Shown here: piece by piece, positions 20,322 to 23,554 of the stretch
Numbering within the stretch: position 1 is the first letter of the stretch
How the letters are laid out: the number at the start of each line of letters is the position of its first letter
Source: a virus
IMG/VR virus record: IMGVR_UViG_3300048839_001225
Coordinates: 1 to 23,554 of that record
Direction: 5' to 3' (one strand)
Length of the DNA: 23,554 nucleotides
Position numbers and translations under genes: made by a program
The notes under the pieces: generated by a model
Seen by the model: the letters and a program-made list of their open reading frames with translations, nothing else
Database searches by the model: none
What the model was told of the DNA's origin: nothing

Positions 20322-22423
20322 CGCCCGGCCCTCCGCTCCGCCTGGAGCTCACGCAGGCTTTTGGTCGGACGGGCGCGTTCCCGGGGGGCCTCGCGCCGTT
20401 CGCCCTCCAGAAGGGCCGCGCCGACGACCGAAGCGGCGACGCAACAGCCGACCACGCCGTCGAGCAGGTGGTTGTCGCGCCCCCGCAGAACCTTCCACTC
20501 GTCGACCGTGCGGCCGCCCGAGCTGGTAACCCGCTGCCGCTCCTCGGCCGTCAGATGCTCGGCGAGCATGCGGTGACTCTTGGCGTCGGCGGTGGTTCCG
20601 GGGAGCCAGAGCGCGGCCCGGTCCCCCCTGGGCGTGGTCAGTCGGGCCCAGGTGAACGATTTCCAGAAATTTGTGTCCCAGACGACCTCGCGAATAGCCC
20701 GACGGCCGCCGGGGGCCGCGATGAACCAGCCCGGGCCGATGCGGTCGCCGCGCTTCTTCGTCCGGTCGTGGATAGGCTTGGAGCTTGCCCCGTAGTATCG
20801 GCCTCGGCTCGGCATGACGCGGGCCGCGTGCCGGGTCGAGCGGGCCCAGCTGAAAACGGTCTCGGTGCTCCAGTTCGCGTCGACCATGAACAAGTCCAAG
20901 GGCACGACGCCGCCGCTGTGTCGCTTCCATTCGCGGTCCAGGAGGCGGGAGGCGAGCCGCTCCAGGCCGGCCGTGATCGCGCCCTCCTGGCCGGCTCCTG
21001 GCGCCGCCCGCTTAAGCGTCCGCTTGATGTCGCGAAGGGTGAAGTAGGCGCGGCCCTGGTCCGGCTCGGTCCCGTAGTCGACAATCCAGGCGTCGAATCC
21101 CTTGCCGTACGCGATCGCGACCCAGAACAGGGCTCGGCCCTGGACATCGGCGAACGCGGTCAGAAACTCCGCTTCGTCGGGAACCAGCCCTCTCGGCACC
21201 CCGGATACCCGCTCCTGGACCTCGTCGGGCTTCAGGATCGCCGTTTCCTCGTCCACGCCCTCGCGGATCGGCTCGTTCTGCAGTTCGGCGAAGAACATCG
21301 CGGGTTTGGCCAGGTAGACCCGCATCACGCCTTCGAGCGCCGAGGCCTCGTCGGGCTTGTAGCGGGCCTCCCAGGCGACGCGGGCCCCCAGGTCCATCTC
21401 GGCCCGCCGGTCGCGGTAAAAAGCGGCGGCGGTCTCCGTGTCGCCCGTGGGCAGGCCCGCCCGGTAGAGCTCGCCGTAGGCCTCCCAGAGGTCCATCCGG
21501 GTCGGAAACTCGTACAGGGCCCGGCATCGCTCGGCCCTCCATTCCGGGTGTTTCTCGACATTCAGCAGGCGATCGGCCAGGTCATCGGGCTCGATGACGG
21601 TGATCGCCGCCAGGCCCGCGATCGACTTCCCGGGTCCGGCCAGGCCCAATATGGCGTTGTCCACCACGGCCTCGCGGGCCTGGATCTGCGAGGGGCTTTT
21701 GGCGCTCTCGTCGGTCTGGGGGTCGTCGATCAGGACCAGGTCGGGGCGGACGCTAGACCCGTCCGCGAGGGCGTGTTTCATGCCGCGGATCCGGCCGGTG
21801 ATCCCGGCCGCCTGGATGACAGATCCCGAGACCAGCGAGTTCTCGACGGTCGGCATGACCAGCTTTCGCTCGGTCAGGCGGATCCGCGTGCTCCAGCCCC
21901 GGCTCAACTGGCCGGCGGCCCGCTGGCGGATGCCCTCGAGCCGACGGATCGGGTAGCAGACCTCGGGGAAGTCCGCCGCGAGCCGCTCGTTGGTCTCGAG
22001 CTGGACCAGGATCGCCTCGATGATCTGTCTGGCGTGGTCGTTCTCGGCGCCGATGATGACGGTGTACCGGCAGTGGCTGTAGAGCGTCGCCCAAATCGGG
22101 CTGACCTCGGCGAGCAGGCTGGTCTTGCCCGAGCCTCGCGGCATGGCCACGGCGGCCAGCTGGCCGCGGAGGACGGCGGACTCGATCAGGCCGATGACGC
22201 GGATGTGATCCGGCGACCAGGCCAGTTGGAAGATCTGCGGGAAGTATGTCTCGCAGAACATACGCAGGTCGAGCCGGCAGGCCTCGCGTCGGTCGGGTGT
22301 TTCGACCGGCGGGATCGGGCCGATGTCACGCGCGGTCCGGGAGTCCTCCGCCGCGCGGCCGGCCATGCGCTCGCGGTGGCGGCCGTAGGCGGAATCGACC
22401 TGTCCAAAGAGTCCCACCGCCAT
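20318..22423 (-). CDS. Terminase large subunit, lambda GpA-type
   Basis: A 701-residue DNA packaging motor and nuclease. Walker A is MPRGSGKT (94-101) and Walker B is DLVLIDD (228-234), in the N-terminal ATPase domain. The C-terminal nuclease domain has acidic residues at FADVQGR (D426), FMVDANWST (D515) and NHLLDGV (D655), as in the GpA family. Length is slightly above lambda gpA (641). No separate small subunit (Nu1-like) gene is recognisable immediately upstream; the neighbour is the virion protein at 22442. This gene starts the head module and is coupled to the zinc ribbon gene by 4 nt. Confidence 0.94.
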   Translation of the reverse strand: MAVGLFGQVDSAYGRHRERMAGRAAEDSRTARDIGPIPPVETPDRREACRLDLRMFCETYFPQIFQLAWSPDHIRVIGLIESAVLRGQLAAVAMPRGSGKTSLLAEVSPIWATLYSHCRYTVIIGAENDHARQIIEAILVQLETNERLAADFPEVCYPIRRLEGIRQRAAGQLSRGWSTRIRLTERKLVMPTVENSLVSGSVIQAAGITGRIRGMKHALADGSSVRPDLVLIDDPQTDESAKSPSQIQAREAVVDNAILGLAGPGKSIAGLAAITVIEPDDLADRLLNVEKHPEWRAERCRALYEFPTRMDLWEAYGELYRAGLPTGDTETAAAFYRDRRAEMDLGARVAWEARYKPDEASALEGVMRVYLAKPAMFFAELQNEPIREGVDEETAILKPDEVQERVSGVPRGLVPDEAEFLTAFADVQGRALFWVAIAYGKGFDAWIVDYGTEPDQGRAYFTLRDIKRTLKRAAPGAGQEGAITAGLERLASRLLDREWKRHSGGVVPLDLFMVDANWSTETVFSWARSTRHAARVMPSRGRYYGASSKPIHDRTKKRGDRIGPGWFIAAPGGRRAIREVVWDTNFWKSFTWARLTTPRGDRAALWLPGTTADAKSHRMLAEHLTAEERQRVTSSGGRTVDEWKVLRGRDNHLLDGVVGCCVAASVVGAALLEGERREAPRERARPTKSLRELQAERRAGR

Positions 22424-22441
22424 CCGTGGCCCTGTCTGCTC

Positions 22442-23554
22442 TCATCGCCGCCGGCGTCGACCGAGCGCCATGATGGCGGCCTCGGTGCCGCCGCTGGCCG
22501 GGGGATTGATCGCCGGCCCGGCCCCCTGGTAAACACCCCAGAGGTACGCTCTCGACCCGTTGTTCCCCTGAGGGTGGACATTGCCCTCGTCGAGACGGAC
22601 GGCCTCGGTCGCCTCGGACTCGCCACCGAAGACCTCGGCCAGGTCGAAGAACCCGAGCCCGCCGAGCGAGCCCGCCGCGTTGAGGTCGCGCTCCCACTCG
22701 TTTATCGCCAGGTGGTTCGACACGCGATCGGCGACATACGAGGCGAACGCGGAGGGGGTCGGTGTCGGGCCGAGCAGGAGATTGCCGCCACCGGAGCGGT
22801 ACGCTGCGATGAGCGTCTGTGTTGGGGCCTGTATGCCGGAGAGGTTGCCGAGTTCGTTTACCGTGCCGTTGATCTTGCCATCGATGATGTGGAGCGGAAA
22901 CGATCGACTTGCCGAGACCCAGGCATCAGCATCGTCTTCGAGCGAGTAGGTCAGGAAGTCCTCGATTGACATCCCCGACCGTCCGTAGCAGCAGAACGGA
23001 CCCGAGGGCAGCGAGTAGAGACCGAAGCCCGAGGCGGCCTCGCCGCGCCCCATCTCGGCGTCATAGGCCCGCCGAGCCCAGTATCCCGGCGTGCTGCTGA
23101 CCGGGCGGACCAGGCCGCCGCTCCCGGCGGTGGTGTTTGTGTAAGAGGACTCGATGAGCATCGGCAGAGAGGCCGCGTACTGCGGGCCCCACCAACTGAA
23201 CGCGGTGGCGCTTTCGACATTCAGCGTTGCCGCGATCTGCATGTAGCCCGTCTCGGCGGGGAGCCCGGCAAAGACGGTGCCGTCATCGGTCCACGCCTTG
23301 AGGTGTGCGGCGGTCGATCCCTCGACCGAAAGATTATTGACCGTCACGCCGACGGGCTCGCCCTGCACGAAGGAGAGCTGCACGATGTAACCCGCCGTGC
23401 GGACGATCGGGATGCCGGTGTTGACGACCTGCCACGAGAATCCGTCGTGATACTGCAGCCGGAGGGTCGTGTCGGTCGCGCCCTCGGGGATCCGGATGCC
23501 GAGTTCGGGCGTGCCGTCGGCGGCGTGCAGCGTGATGTCCAGGCGGGAGTCGCC
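22442..23554 (-). CDS. Large virion protein, C-terminal part, 5' end cut by window end; SGNH-esterase-like domain
   Basis: The frame is open at the window end and stops at 22442, 18 nt before terminase. Its first 129 codons match residues 355-483 of the gene at 1-1449 with two amino-acid changes (D to N, A to S). The C-terminal region has a pattern of SGNH/GDSL hydrolases, second half: HIIDGKINGTVNE (block III-like G..N), LIAAYRSGGGNLLLGPTPTP, NEWERDLNAAGSLGGLGFFD and DEGNVHPQGNNGS (block V-like His). The expected D-x-x-H spacing is altered, and a block I GDS is seen only as GDSRLD in a strand-like context, so activity is doubtful. Such domains in tails may deacetylate surface sugars. It ends in an Arg-rich tail (GRRRRR). 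Confidence 0.72.
   Translation of the reverse strand, partial: GDSRLDITLHAADGTPELGIRIPEGATDTTLRLQYHDGFSWQVVNTGIPIVRTAGYIVQLSFVQGEPVGVTVNNLSVEGSTAAHLKAWTDDGTVFAGLPAETGYMQIAATLNVESATAFSWWGPQYAASLPMLIESSYTNTTAGSGGLVRPVSSTPGYWARRAYDAEMGRGEAASGFGLYSLPSGPFCCYGRSGMSIEDFLTYSLEDDADAWVSASRSFPLHIIDGKINGTVNELGNLSGIQAPTQTLIAAYRSGGGNLLLGPTPTPSAFASYVADRVSNHLAINEWERDLNAAGSLGGLGFFDLAEVFGGESEATEAVRLDEGNVHPQGNNGSRAYLWGVYQGAGPAINPPASGGTEAAIMALGRRRRR
23168..23554. repeat. Right copy of 387-bp near-identical terminal direct repeat
   Basis: It matches 1-387 without gaps with 7 substitutions; five are third-codon synonymous and two are missense. It runs to the very last base, as expected of an overlap from a closed circle. 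Confidence 0.97.

Noticed and set aside
20468-22969. Very long (833-codon) plus-strand frame opposite terminase
   Set aside because: It shadows the terminase and the neighbouring virion gene, both with clear minus-strand motifs or repeats. Its composition (Gly, Arg, Asp, Val) is that of a GC-rich antisense frame.

Overview
This window is almost certainly the complete or near-complete genome of a small, temperate, tailed phage (siphovirus-like, lambda/HK97-type head genes). The DNA is strongly GC-rich with G/C-dominated third codon positions. Every gene I can support lies on the minus strand, in chains joined by 1-4 nt overlaps (ATGA, TGATG). The likely host is a high-GC bacterium. A planctomycete (Isosphaeraceae-like) is my best guess, from the style of the integrase (HKTAHHGK..R block) and of several virion proteins, but I could not run a search to confirm it.

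The two ends of the window carry the same 387 bp (1-387 and 23168-23554) with 7 substitutions and no indels, and the repeat lies inside one reading frame. Closing the window there gives a circle of about 23,167 bp. It also restores one 724-residue virion-protein gene whose 5' two-thirds is at 1449-1 and whose 3' third is at 23167-22442. A tandem pair of paralogues is the alternative.

Layout in transcription order (minus strand, descending): (a) a head module: GpA-like terminase (22423-20318), an NrdR-like zinc ribbon, a gpW-like protein, a lambda-type portal, a fused prohead protease/scaffold/major capsid gene with a strong internal start, a terminator hairpin and a DUF2190-type cement protein; (b) a connector and tail module (15870-6808): connector candidates, a membrane/coiled-coil protein, a tail-terminator candidate, a gp10-like protein, the tail tube, a tail assembly chaperone with a -1 frameshift extension at a G6 run, a lipoprotein-like protein, the tape measure and five tail-tip/appendage proteins; (c) a non-coding region with hairpins, a 59-residue membrane protein and the 3' half of a tRNA-Gly(CCC), which is the probable attP; (d) a tyrosine integrase; (e) a lambda-O-like replication initiator gene that carries four 23-bp iterons and a 14-bp-stem hairpin inside its coding sequence (probable origin), followed by seven small overlapping unknown genes; (f) the virion-protein gene that crosses the window ends, leading back to the terminase.

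No CI/Cro-type repressor, endolysin or convincing lysis cassette is recognisable. Candidates for lysis functions are only small membrane or lipoprotein-like ORFs. The most interesting points are the in-gene iteron origin whose 23-bp unit is read in all three frames, the tRNA-Gly attP, the unannotated frameshift product, the internal capsid start, and the circular closure with strain-like polymorphism.
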